NCBI RefSeq assembly: GCF_016920785.2
Contig: NW_024609839.1
Span: 5,358,196-5,422,195 of the forward strand
Direction: 5' to 3'
Source of the DNA: Ixodes scapularis
Taxonomy: Eukaryota > Arthropoda > Arachnida > Ixodida > Ixodidae
DNA length: 64,000 bases
A program made the translations under genes and the position numbers. Each line of letters opens with the position of its first letter. Position 1 is the first letter of the stretch. Positions 22,096 through 32,400 of the stretch are shown here, one piece after another. The notes under the pieces were generated by a model. That model was given only the letters and a program-made list of their open reading frames with translations, was not told the DNA's origin and ran no database searches.

Positions 22096-24050
22096 ACGCT
22101 AAAAAGGACTCTGTGCTCACATGATGGATTGGAAGTTAAATACATGAAATGTTCAGAAAGTAAGAGATAATGTTATTTTTTTCCAAATAATCCCTTGCAG
22201 AACGCCTTACTGCAAAAAGAGATGCGTAAAGATGTACGCAATGATATTCATGATTTTACATAAATAGCGCGAAGGACAGAAAAAGTTTCTTGAAATCTTA
22301 GTATAAATTACATTTCATCAGCTTGCATGAGCTCGAAACTTCCGAAATACTACCTCGGGCGGCTAATGTTATATTCGGTTTTACCGGCACTTGTTTTGGG
22401 CCCTCACTTTACAACACTATGCTAGAATAGTCATGCGTTCTAACATTTCTCTAGGCTTCCATATCTCATCGCGAGACTGCTCTAAATACTGCACAAATTT
22501 ACAATTGGGACATCTATGGCTAGTGCTGCGAACATCGCATTTCACTAGAAAGCTGAACTGTTTGGCATGGTATGCACGTGACGTCATCACACTATAGGCT
22601 GGTGGTCATTCTGATTTCTTCTTGCTGGGAAAGTCGAATTCGACGGTGCAAAAGGCACGCTGCAGGAGGCGCAAGCTCAGTGAAAGCCAAGTATTTGAAA
22701 GGCACGTATTATCATTCTTAGTGCACCGTCGTGAGGAACGGCGCGAGGGTCTGGCACGACAAAAACGTGCTTTTTGGCAAGAGCATTTTTCCAATCAAAG
22801 TAGTTTCCGGGGTCACGCCTTTTGGTCTGCGCCAAAGATGCAGGGAAGAGGAGCCTTTACAACACAGTATGTTTTTAAAACTCCCCCCTCCCCCCCGCCC
22901 CCACACAGACGCACTTCTTTATACAGCGGTGCTGTTAAGGGCTAGTTTCCCTAGTGCCGTGTCCGTCAGCAAACAAATGATGACACTAAACTCTGGAGAG
23001 CTACCGCCATCTATAAATGACGACGGCAACCAGACAACCGGCTTGCCAGTTGTCTGGTTGCCGCCGTCTCTCTTAGATGGCGGCAACCTTTCCAGCCTTT
23101 CAACTCTGGGTTGCCCGACTTGCGGCTATAGTGTTAACAGTGCATGGGAAAGCCAAAACGACAGGTTCTTTGAAGAGTGCAAAAGCTGGAGACAACGCTT
23201 CACTATACGATTCGAACCGCTATTCGCACACCCCTAGTCTTTAGTCATTGGGTACGCGGGAATATTTTGTTTGCCTGTCTGGTCTTTTTTGTTCAAAACC
23301 CCTTATTATATTTTAGATTGCGTGCTTTCGTTGTTTACCATTAAAGTTTCCCTCTTTGAACATTGAACGAGCGAGATGTGGCAAAAAAGATTGATTTTCT
23401 GTCTTTCTTAGAGACAGGAAAATAGTAACTAAAATAGTGATAGTGTAATTTATTTTTCCCTCTTTTTTGCATTTTGAATTGGTTGAGCAAGGAAAAACAC
23501 GCACCGGAAAAATTCCCTGGCTACGCCACTGCTATGTAGAACAAGTAACGAGCCCGCCAGTGCCTTGCCAGGCCTACGTCGCGTGTCGTTTCCGCGGCTG
23601 AACAGTGAACATAGCGAGTAGTCGTAGGAAAGTTTAGTCGGATTCTCAAGTTCGAGCAGTGTCCTTTTTGAACGGCAGGCCGTCTCCGACGAATCGTTCC
23701 AGAGATACGAGTCCATCTTCCGCTCGTCAATTTGGAGGGGGTCCCACAAAACGGATTTTCGCCTCTTTCACGGATTTCGGGAAGCGTTCCGGATCTGCCA
23801 GGGGGATTCACCGTTAGTTTATGGAATAACGCAGGTGCTTTCTGTACTTATTTCGTACATTGAATGTAATCCCTTTAATGAGCCTAGGCATCAAGATATG
23901 AAGCGAAATGGTACGACAGTATGAGGACATGAAGAGACATAAGAGAATGGGTCCAGATTAAAAAAAGCTAAAACTATATTTTGGCTTCGGCCAAATAGGA
24001 AGATCACGTGTTCGCTCAGGCCACTTGACTAAGCGTATCCGGTTCTGCGC
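22096..24050. other. Non-coding stretch, one small foldback inside
   Basis: No supported gene. A CCCTCCCCCCCGCCCCC tract is near 22890. Sequence near 23515 (CCCTGGCTACGCCACTG) looks like part of an interspersed repeat. The foldback at 22995-23097 is listed separately. Confidence 0.4.
22995..23097. repeat. Small foldback element with a 13-bp perfect stem
   Basis: GGCAACCAGACAAC at about 23025 is matched by its reverse complement GTTGTCTGGTTGCC at about 23050. The match extends outward through ACCGCCATCTA and TAGATGGCGGCA. It is a compact hairpin of about 100 bases. Confidence 0.6.
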
Positions 24051-24190
24051 TCGCAGAACTCGATTGATTGATTGATTATTAGGTGTTTAATGGCGCAAAA
24101 AGCAACATAGGCCATGCTGCGCCAAAGAGATAATTAAAAGACTCTATAGTAGAAGGAAGGAATTACTATGCAATGCACTATGCAGAGGAT

Positions 24191-27100
24191 CTATAACTGG
24201 TGCAGGTAGCCAGTTTTTTTAAGAAAATCTAAAATGTGACCAAAAGGAACTAAAGGTTCATCTCCCAGTAGGAAGACTGGATGAAATGGAAGATATCCAG
24301 AAAGTAAAGGAAAACTCGTCCGGCGTTCCTGATCAAAGAATTTGCAGTGCCATAGAATATGCAGTATAGTTAGCGATTCACCGCAATCCTCACAGACTGG
24401 GGTGTCCTCACCACAAAGAAGATGTCGATGGGTGATACGTGAATGTCCAATTCTCAAGCGACACATTAAGACTTCATGGCGACGGTCTCTATGGTGCGAA
24501 CTCTCCCATAACTCCAAACGTGGTTTGATAACATGTAGCTTATTATTTATTTCTTTGTCCCAGTCTTGCTCCCAGGCATAATAAACTGCTTTTTTGAGAA
24601 CCGGTTTAAAATCTTCTTGAGGCAGCTGAACAGGTGTTTCCAGAGCATCCTTAACGGAGGCTGCTAGCCTATCCGCCTTTTCATTACCTGAAATTCCCAC
24701 ATGGCTTGGTACCCAGCACAGCTTGATATTGTATCCCATTTGGAAAGCCAGGTTTAACTCTGCCTGTACTTGTTGCACGAGCAGATTCTTAGAATCATTG
24801 AAAGAACAGAGAGAGAGGATAGCACTCTGGGAGTCCACAAACAAAATAGCTTTCCTGATGTTGTTGCCTAATATATATTCAATAACCATGAGCACACCGT
24901 AAAGTTCTGCAGTAAAAATGCTGGCAACAGAGTGAAGCCGTCGAGCTTTTACAAAGTGTGCGGAATATACAGCTGAACCGACAAAGTGTGGAGTTTTTGC
25001 ACCATCAGTGAAGAATTGTGCATAGTCCTTATACTTAGCTTGCAAGGCCATAAACTCTTGCTGAAGAACTAGTGGTGCAACAGATCGCTTATTGTATTTC
25101 GCTAGCGACCAGTCACAGGTATAGTGAACCGCCTTCCAAGGAGCAATGTTTCGAACTCTCGTCATCAAGCTACGCTCAGGGAGTGCAAGTTGCAGGGATG
25201 TAGACATGCATTGAATGCGGAGGCTTAAAGGCCGTACTATACTTGGCTTGTTCTCAAAAAGACGTGAAAAAGGAGATACCTGCAAGCAACGATAGGATGG
25301 GTGTTCAGCATCAGATTTGACTTTATAACTATAGCATAGGCTGAGGAACTGTCTTCGCTTTTCTAGTGGCATATGGTGCGTCTCTGCATACAAACTCGGA
25401 ACAGGCGACGTTCGGAAGGCCCCCGTGGCAAGTCGAAGCCCAAGGTGATGCACAAGATCCAGCATTTTTAAAGATGACGGTCGTGCCGAGCCATATATAA
25501 CCGCACCATAATCGAAACGGGAACGAACTAGCGAGTTGTAGAGTCGCAGGAGGCATCTCCTGTCAGAACCCCAGGACACGTGTGCAAGTACCTTGAGAAC
25601 ATTGGCAGATTTAAGACACTTTCGCTTCAGTTCCTTTAGATGGGGCTGAAAAGTGAGCTTCTTATCAAAAATAACACCCAAAAACTTGTGTTCATGCCTA
25701 ACGGTTATGTCAGTGCCATTCATCTGCAAGCTGGGATCTAGCGACAACCCCCGACGTAATGAAAAAAAATTGGGTTGTGTGTGTGTTTATACAGCCTAGA
25801 ACTTGGTCTGCCTCAGAGGGGCGACGAGTCTCCCAGCTGTAGATGAGAAATTTAGCCAGTGCGGTACAGCCGCTAGCCTGGGGTCTTTAACGTGCATCAC
25901 GCAGTAGTGATACACGACCGCACGCCGGTACGATGCTCATCCAGATCGAAACGGGCAGGGGTGGGGCTCGAACCCAGGATCCCTGGGTTCTGCAGCGCGA
26001 GCTTTTGCTCCACGTGCTCCGAGCTGGTGTGCGCTAGACCATTCGGCCACCGATCCCCCCCGACGTAATGAAAAAGGCACGCACACTGTTTTTTCTGGTG
26101 CAAACCGAAAACCATTTTCATCAGCCCACTTACTCATCCTATTTATTGCTATCTGCAATTGGCGCTCACAAATTGACAAGTTGTATGAGGAGAAAGCAAT
26201 CTGGACATCGTCTACGTACAATGAATAAAAAACTGATGATGGTATAACTGCAGCGAGGCTGTTGATCTCAATTGCGAACAAGGTAACACTCAAGACACCT
26301 CCCTGTGGGACGCCGTTTTCCTGTGTAAAAACATCCGAGAGCGTGGATCCCAGGCGGACCTGAAAACAAGGGTCTGTCAAGAAGTCCTTTATGCAACGCA
26401 GCATGCGACTTCGAGCACCGCACCTATACAGGTCCTGAAGTATTCCGTACCGCCATGCCGTATCATAAGCTTTCTGCAAATCAAAAAAGACAGAAAGGCA
26501 ATGCTGCCGGTTCACAAAAGATTCACGAACAAAAGTCTCTAACCGGACAAGGTGATCCAAGGTTGAGCGACCTCTTCTAAAACCACACTGGTTTTTATCG
26601 AAAATTTTCTTTTGTTCTAGAATGTATACTAGCCTTCTGTTTATAAGCCGTTCATAAGTTTTTCCTAGACAACTAGTCAAAGCGATAGGCCGATAACTTG
26701 CTGGTAGGGAAGGGTCTTTGCCAGGCTTCAAGATGGGAATGATGTGTGCTTGCTTCCAGCACTGTGGAAAACAAGAAGCTGCCCATAAATGATTAAAGAA
26801 AGACAACAAATTCATCAAGGATTCAGCCGACAAGTGCCTCAGTAGTTCATAATGAATCGTATCTGGGCCAGGTGCTGACTGCTTCCTTACTGCAAGGGCT
26901 ATTTCAAGTTCATACATTGTGAACGGCCGGTTGTAACCAGTATCACTTCCAGAGAAATCAATTGGCTGTTTTTCTGCCGAAGACCTGAACTTTTTAAATT
27001 TAGTACTGTAATTAGAAGAACTGGAGACCTCTCGAAAATGATCAGCAAGAATGGCAGCCTGATCTTTTAGTGATGGGGATGATGAAGGAAAAAGGGGAAC

Positions 27101-28215
27101 ACTGAAGTAGTGGTAAGTACCCCGAATTTTCCGAACACGATCCCATACCTCTTTTGCAGGAACAAAACTGTTCAGAGAGGATACATATTTTACCCATGAG
27201 GTCCTCTTGGCTTGTTTTCGTGTCCAACGAGCTTTTGCTTTGCACTGTTTGAATTTAATCTTGTTCTGAACAGTCGGGTACCGCCGAAACCTTCCCCAAG
27301 CCTTATTCTGAGCTTTTATGGTGGTCGTACAGTCCTTGTTCCACCAAGGCTTGCATTTCTTGGGAATATTTCCAGAAGTTCGAGGAACTGACAGAGAAGC
27401 AGCATTTATAATTTTTTCAGTAAGGTAAAAAGTCGCTTCCTCAGGAGACATAGCTAAAAAAACAGCGGGATCGACGGCTGCCTCCAAAGAAAATAAAGCC
27501 CAGTCGGCTTTATCTAATTTCCACTTTGGAGCACAAGCTCGAAGAGAGGGAAGGGATACTGAACTTTCTAAAATTACAGGAAAATGGTCACTACCAAAAG
27601 GATTTTCTAAAACCTTCCAAGAAAAACAAGGAAGTAAAGCAGGTGATGATATGGAAAGATCAATGGAAGTAAAAGTATTATGAGGTGCACTAAAAAAAGT
27701 CGGTTGTCTCTTGTTTAAAAGGCAAAGGCCAGATGACAGTAAAAAACGTTCTATGACACCACCACGGGAGTCTTGACGACCACTGCCCCACATGGGGTGG
27801 TGTGCATTAAAATCTCCTAATATTAAAAAAGGTTGCGGGAGTTGGCCCACAAGTCCTTGCAGGTCATGTACATGCACTGGAAGGTTTGGTGGAAGGTAAA
27901 GCGAGACAATTGTAATTAAGCGGTCAAGCAGAACACGAACTGCTACTGCCTCTAAGTGGGTCGCGAGAGGGGCAGGAGCGCAGGCAATACCACTCTGCAC
28001 AACCACAGCTACTCCACCAGAAGAGCTGTTGCAAGAAACACGGTCCTTTCTAAAAACCTGGTGTCGCCGTAGTACCTGTGTATGTGTTTCATTAAGGTGA
28101 GTCTCCTGTAAACAGATGGCAACGGGTTGGAGCTCATCGAGAAAAAGTTGACATCACCAGTATTTCGAAAAAGACCGCGGCAGTTTTACTGCATTATACC
28201 TATATTTTTAACCAT
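24191..28215 (-). pseudogene. LINE ORF2: endonuclease, reverse transcriptase, RNase H
   Basis: Translation probably began at the ATG at 28215 (MVKNIGIMQ...NCRGL). The codon normally giving Trp in WNCRGL is TAA here (28188-28186), and one base is missing near 28150; after that the frame is open. The APE-type endonuclease shows QETHL, LILGDFNAHHPMWGS and GSDHFPV. The RT shows SAPGPDTIHYE, PIALTSCLGKTYERLI, GFRRGRSTLDHL, FFDLQKAYD, GVPQGG and the YVDD catalytic box. After the SINE, RNase H shows FFTDGA, AELYGV, VDSQSAI and GNEKADRL, with all four acidic residues. A CCHC-like CEDCGE...HILWHC tail follows. All catalytic residues survive, so decay is recent: one stop, one frameshift and one SINE insertion. 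Confidence 0.85.
25767..26056 (-). mobile_element. tRNA-derived SINE inside LINE ORF2
   Basis: The 19-base sequence CCCCCGACGTAATGAAAAA occurs on both sides (25748-25766 and 26057-26075), a clear target duplication. The head, on the minus strand, has an A-box TGGCCGAATGGTCTAGCGC and a B-box GGGTTCGAGCCCC, as in a tRNA. A body with ATGCACGTTAAAGACCCCAGG follows, the widespread SINE motif near the 3' part, and a CA-rich end (AAACACACACACAACCC). It lies in the same orientation as the LINE. The LINE frame is continuous if the SINE and one copy of the duplication are ignored, so the SINE came second. Confidence 0.9.
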
Positions 28216-28265
28216 TTAAAACAAAATAAGTATAACATACAAATTCTACTAAAAAGCTATATTCC

Positions 28266-29567
28266 TTACGGTTTAAAATCTATTTTTACACGCGGTGCAC
28301 TTTGTTTTTTGGGGGGGTTATTCTGCCTCCGATTAGAGTCACCGGAGGCAGAGGGGGTGGACTCTGATCTTGAGAGGAGAGCCTCCTCATCAGATCTCGA
28401 CCCACCCTCATCCATGGGCTCGTCTGCAGTTGCTGGCAGCTGGCCCTTGGAGGTCGACTGCTTTGGCACTTCCCCAGGCTTCCTCTGGGGAGCAGAGGTG
28501 TGGGGAGGTAGGCCCCGACCCCGAGAGGTCGAAGCAGCTGGTTGAGCAGGAGACGTCATCTCCTGTTCTGGGGTGGATGCTGGCAAGGCAGCATTCACCT
28601 TGCGGTTCGGAAACGGTGCCACTGGCGCCGCTCCCGGGGGTTTCGAGGGGGACCGTGATGGGAGATGCAGGTCGTCCGGAGAGGTCTGCGTTCCCATCGA
28701 AACCATTGGCCGAGCTGGTCCCCTCCGCACGGCCTCGGCATAAGTGCCTTTTGAAACAAAGGCAAAACGCTTCTTTGCCTCAGTATACGTGATGTTTTCA
28801 GTGACTTTTAATGTAACAACTTCTTTCTCGTCTTTCCACACAGGGCAAGAGCGGGAGTATGCCGGGTGGTTGCCACCACAGTTTGCGCAATGGGGCTCAT
28901 TACTGCACGCATCTGCGACGTGCTCCTTGCTGGAGCACTTTGCACAGGTGTCCCTTCCCCGACAGTTCCGTGACCCATGGCCGAACCTCTGGCACTTAAA
29001 GCACCGTTGAGGCTTCGGCACATAAGGTCGGACACGGCACTGAAGGTAACCTGCTTTTACAGTCTGTGGCAGAGTGGTTGAATCGAAAGTCAAAATGATG
29101 TGTTTTGTCTTCCGTTCCACACCATCACGGCGGATAGTGATTCGTCGTGCATCTGTAACTCCTTGACTAGAGAGGCCCTCAATTATCTCTGGCTCAGGTG
29201 AGTCAAGCAAGTCATCCTCAGAAATGACTCCTTGAACACTGTTCAGTTTGTGGTGAGGACTGACGCTTACCTTGTAGTCGGAGACAAGGTTGAGTTTGAG
29301 AAGGGCATCACTCTGCTGCTTTGTGTTGACCTCGACAAGGAGATCATCAGAAGCCATCTTTTTTGCACTGTAATTGGTGCCAATAACACCTTCAAGAACT
29401 TTGGAGACCAGAAAGGGAGAAAGTTTGCCAAGTGGCTTGTCACCTTCCGAGTGCATTACAAGGAATTTCGGGAATTTCTGCAGTACGAAAGATTCTTTCA
29501 TCGTGTTCAGTGCTTCGGTGCGGCCCCTTTTGGGGGGCCGATCAAAAGGTTTAAGTTTGGAACCCAT
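28266..29567 (-). CDS. LINE ORF1, gag-like nucleic-acid-binding protein
   Basis: An intact frame of 433 codons from the ATG at 29567 (MGSKLKPFDRPPKRG). An upstream in-frame extension exists, but the ATG near the GSKLKP motif is the likely start. The middle carries three zinc knuckles at about residues 189-202, 208-221 and 227-241: two of the CX2CX4HX4C form (CFKCQRFGHGSRNC, CAKCSSKEHVADAC) and one CX2CX3HX6C. Then comes the ITYTEAKKRF segment usual in I/Jockey gag proteins. The tail is Pro/Ser/Gln-rich and ends in basic VKIDFKP. The protein binds element RNA and packages it. ORF2 begins about 50 bases after its stop. No break was found, unlike ORF2. Confidence 0.85.
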   Translation of the reverse strand: MGSKLKPFDRPPKRGRTEALNTMKESFVLQKFPKFLVMHSEGDKPLGKLSPFLVSKVLEGVIGTNYSAKKMASDDLLVEVNTKQQSDALLKLNLVSDYKVSVSPHHKLNSVQGVISEDDLLDSPEPEIIEGLSSQGVTDARRITIRRDGVERKTKHIILTFDSTTLPQTVKAGYLQCRVRPYVPKPQRCFKCQRFGHGSRNCRGRDTCAKCSSKEHVADACSNEPHCANCGGNHPAYSRSCPVWKDEKEVVTLKVTENITYTEAKKRFAFVSKGTYAEAVRRGPARPMVSMGTQTSPDDLHLPSRSPSKPPGAAPVAPFPNRKVNAALPASTPEQEMTSPAQPAASTSRGRGLPPHTSAPQRKPGEVPKQSTSKGQLPATADEPMDEGGSRSDEEALLSRSESTPSASGDSNRRQNNPPKKQSAPRVKIDFKP

Positions 29568-29624
29568 ATGAAGGGGAAGGGTTTTCGGAAACTGTGGTGC
29601 ACCGCCCACCACCGAGCCCAACAA

Positions 29625-30113
29625 GGGAATAGGTAACGCTCCATAACAAGAATGGCTTGGCTGAAGACGTTACTCTATTAGTGCTGCCCAGTTTCTATAA
29701 CCAAGTGTGGTTCTAGACAAGGTGTCTGTCGCCACCCAGGGTTAGCCCTTGCCGCCTAAAGAGTTGAAAAAGGAAAGAAGAGAAATGAGAAGAGAGAAAA
29801 GAAGGAGAAGACAAGGGTGAAGGAAGGGAGGGGATAGTAGAAGTGGCGACTAGACTGAATCATCCTGGCCGGGCCTTACCAGGACTCCCGTCTATGAGAA
29901 GCGGGGGCCGAAGTGGTGTATTGCCTCGCCCGGGGGGCCCCGAAGGGTCCAAACCTACCCCGGGCTCGGCTCAACCACCAGGATGCCCTTTTCCCCAGAC
30001 ACGGGAAAGCCACGCACAGCCATACGTGGGCGGGCGAACCCGCATGGCTCGGGGTCCGTGGAGACGCCACTCTCCAAACACCTGCTTTCACAGGTGTTTG
30101 GTTCGCTGCGGGT
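29625..30113 (-). promoter_or_regulatory. LINE 5' UTR and internal promoter region
   Basis: Reading in element sense, it starts near 30113, is GC- and CpG-rich to about 29880, then CT-rich (29760-29840), then reaches ORF1. A perfect 9-bp hairpin (AAACACCTG, loop CTTTCA, CAGGTGTTT) lies at 30077-30100, about 13 bases from the inferred 5' end. I-type elements are transcribed from internal 5' UTR promoters, so this segment would hold it. The extent depends on the proposed target duplication. Confidence 0.5.
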
Positions 30114-30125
30114 TCGCTGAACTCG

Positions 30126-30704
30126 CTTTTTTGTATTGGGGAGTGGTGGCGACTGCTTTTTCTAAGACTGCGATGGTTCAAGCTCGACACAATGTCGGGG
30201 AAGTTAACGTGATTGTCCCAAGAGTGAACACTTCGACGCTGTCGCCGGGCACCGCCATGTTTCCGTGGATTTTGCCTACTATTGGTGAGCTGCTAGCGAC
30301 GATAGTGCGCTCTTATTGGCTCTTTAGTGCCATTGACTGCTTGTTAGCGCAACTGTGTACAAGCTTGGAGCAAGCGCTCTTCGTAACAGAACGGTGTCCG
30401 CTTGCCGCTACGGAACGCACCGCACTCAAACGCAAATGTGCGTAGAGCCTCTTCTCGCGGCTTGCTTTGCAAACGCAGCCCAAAACCATGTGGCCCCGAT
30501 CTAGCAGTTGGAAGCACTCAAATAAAGGCGCGCTAAGATTGAACACGAAGGGACTCCGAGCGTCGAGAGCGGCAACTAGAACCTGCGCAGTCTATGGATG
30601 CTTCAAAACACTACACCTGTCGGTCTCAACCACGCAGGAAAGAAGGGTCATTGGGTCGTCTTTTTTTCTAGATTTGGAGTCCAGATACTGTAAGCGAATT
30701 AATT
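30126..30704. other. Non-coding stretch, nothing recognised
   Basis: No supported exon or repeat boundary between the LINE 5' end and the large palindrome. Short frames overlap and lack family resemblance. Confidence 0.4.
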
Positions 30705-31405
30705 TTTGCAAATACCTAATCCTCCTTTTGGCGAATATGTGCTGACCCCTAGACATGCGACTGGGTTCGAGACTATGTGGCTAGAAAACAATGCACACGA
30801 AGGCCTCTCCCACCCGTTATCAAAACCTCGGCCCCATCCTGTTCGCCCATTAAGCCACTGTGGCCTAGATACGGCTCCCCCAAACTCGCCTTAGTCCCCA
30901 TCGTGGGTTATCGTCTGCCCAAAAGTCGACGCGAAGCAACCATCTTCCCTCTCTATTTGGCCTGAAGGAAGAGAGAGAGGTTACTAGAAACATTTACTCT
31001 CGAACCAACGTTTCTACAAAAGGTCCATTTTCGCGAATCGCCTACAATTCGCGAAATGTAGGTTCCCTTTGAGCCATGGACCTTTTATAGAAACATTGGT
31101 TTGAGAGTAAATGGTTCTAGTACCCTCTCTTCCTTCTGGCCGATAGAAAGGGAAGATGGTTGCTTTGTGTCGACTTGAGGCATAAGATAACCCGTGATGA
31201 GGGCAAAGGCGAGTTTGGGGCAGCCGTATCTAGGTCACAGCAGTTCAATGGGCAAACTGGATGGGGCTGACATTTTGGGTGTCGAAAGGGTGGGAGAGGG
31301 TTTGCGCGCGCATTGTTTTCTAGCCACTTAGTCTCGAACCCAGTCGTGTGCTTAGGTGGCAGCACATGTTCGCCAAAAGGTGGATTCCGGTAAAATGTAA
31401 ACACA
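30705..31405. repeat. 0.7-kb palindrome (long foldback element)
   Basis: The left arm 30705-31045 and right arm 31077-31405 are inverted copies. Matching landmarks are CCTTTTGGCGAAyATGTGCTG, GACTGGGTTCGAGACTA, CCTAGATACGGCT, AAGCAACCATCTTCCCT and TTTACTCTC. Only about 30 bases separate the arms. The transcript of either strand would fold into a hairpin of more than 300 bp. There is no coding capacity; small indels show it is not recent. Confidence 0.8.
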
Positions 31406-31808
31406 TTGGAATCTATATTGAGATCCCACCGCGTCGCGAAAATTAGAACCAGCGAATTATTCCAAAACTTCAGCTTTGATCTAAATCGGGAAAAACTGAA
31501 CCCAAAAAAAGGAATTTTTTTTTCTGCAATGATGAAACATGTTTTGTTTAAAAAGAAATCTGCACGTCCAACATGTTCCCAAACGTCTCATCAAATTTTC
31601 CGTTATTGCTTGCAGGTTGAGGCTACTAGTCCGTGGAGGTGAGGATACCAAGCGTTTTCGTCACATCAGCGGCGGTCGCCAGTTGTTTGTGAAGCACGTG
31701 TTGCTTTGTAATTATCTTCCTGATAGTGGTACAGTCTAGTTTAAACCTGTTGTTTCTTGCGGGAGTTGTGAGCAATGGCTAGAAGTTGATTTGCGCAGAA
31801 TTATTTTG

Positions 31809-31841
31809 CAAACATGTTGCATCGTTGATGCAACATGTTTG
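31809..31841. repeat. Perfect 15-bp inverted repeat with 3-base loop
   Basis: CAAACATGTTGCATC (31809-31823) and its exact reverse complement (31827-31841) surround GTT. A further TTGCATCAAC follows directly. This could extrude as a cruciform; no function is implied. Confidence 0.8.
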
Positions 31842-31976
31842 TTGCATCAACGCCTGAAGTTAAAATAATATAACTATAAATGCTTTCACCGTTTATATAT
31901 TTCTTATCTAATGTTAAGGTACACATTGTGTAGGCAGACTCCATTGAACTGTCAAATCTCAAGTTTAGATAATTAT

Positions 31977-32400
31977 TTGTTTTGCTGGGACTACAGTACG
32001 TGATGCGAGAATGTCCTTATCATTGAAAAGTTTGCTTTCTAAGACTATTTAAGCTCATTTCCTGCGTATAAGTACTACTCTTGTCATCAAAAAATGAGGT
32101 GCCATCTGTGGACAATAAAAGGCCTGGACCTACCTGTTCAACTGTTTTGTTGGAACTAGGGTCTGATGTGAGAATGTCTTTATTGTTGAATAGTTGGCTT
32201 TCTAAAACTTGAATACTTATCTTGCTATCAAGAAATGATGTGCTGTGTGTCCACAGTAAAAGGCCTGAACCCGTGTGCTTATCTGCTTTGCTAAAGCTAC
32301 AGTCTGATGCGAGAACGTCTTATCAGTGAAGATGGTTTTCAGAGACTATATAGGCTCATTTCTAAAAGAATATTGTTGCTCTAGGTCTACAATGAACAAA
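31977..32400. repeat. Three degenerate tandem units of about 140-165 bp
   Basis: The word GATGCGAGAATGTC and variants recur at 32002, 32165 and 32306, each followed by TTATCATTGAA/TTATTGTTGAA and by an AAGACTAT or AAAACTT segment. The AAAGGCCTGRAC word also repeats. The units diverge too much for a recent satellite. Confidence 0.55.

Larger units (their letters stand above)
24063..30113 (-). mobile_element. I-clade LINE, nearly full length, minus strand
   Basis: The 3' end (left) finishes with a GCGCCATTAAACACC box and an AATC tail, seen on the plus strand as (GATT)n at 24062-24077. ORF2 (EN-RT-RNase H) and ORF1 (gag-like, three zinc knuckles) lie in order, followed by a GC-rich 5' UTR. TCGCAGAACTCG (24051-24062) just outside the tail is repeated as TCGCTGAACTCG (30114-30125), 11 of 12 bases. 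I take this as the target duplication, which sets the 5' end at 30113. Length without the inserted SINE is about 5.7 kb, usual for I-type elements. An RNase H domain inside ORF2 and the AATC tail support the I clade. Confidence 0.75.

Noticed and set aside
23450..23811. Two minus-strand frames of 96-99 codons
   Set aside because: They read through what looks like an interspersed repeat (CCTGGCTACGCCACTG) and share no motif with any family I know.
29843..30445. 200-codon plus-strand open frame
   Set aside because: It is antisense to the GC-rich LINE 5' UTR and crosses the element boundary; GC-rich shadow frame.
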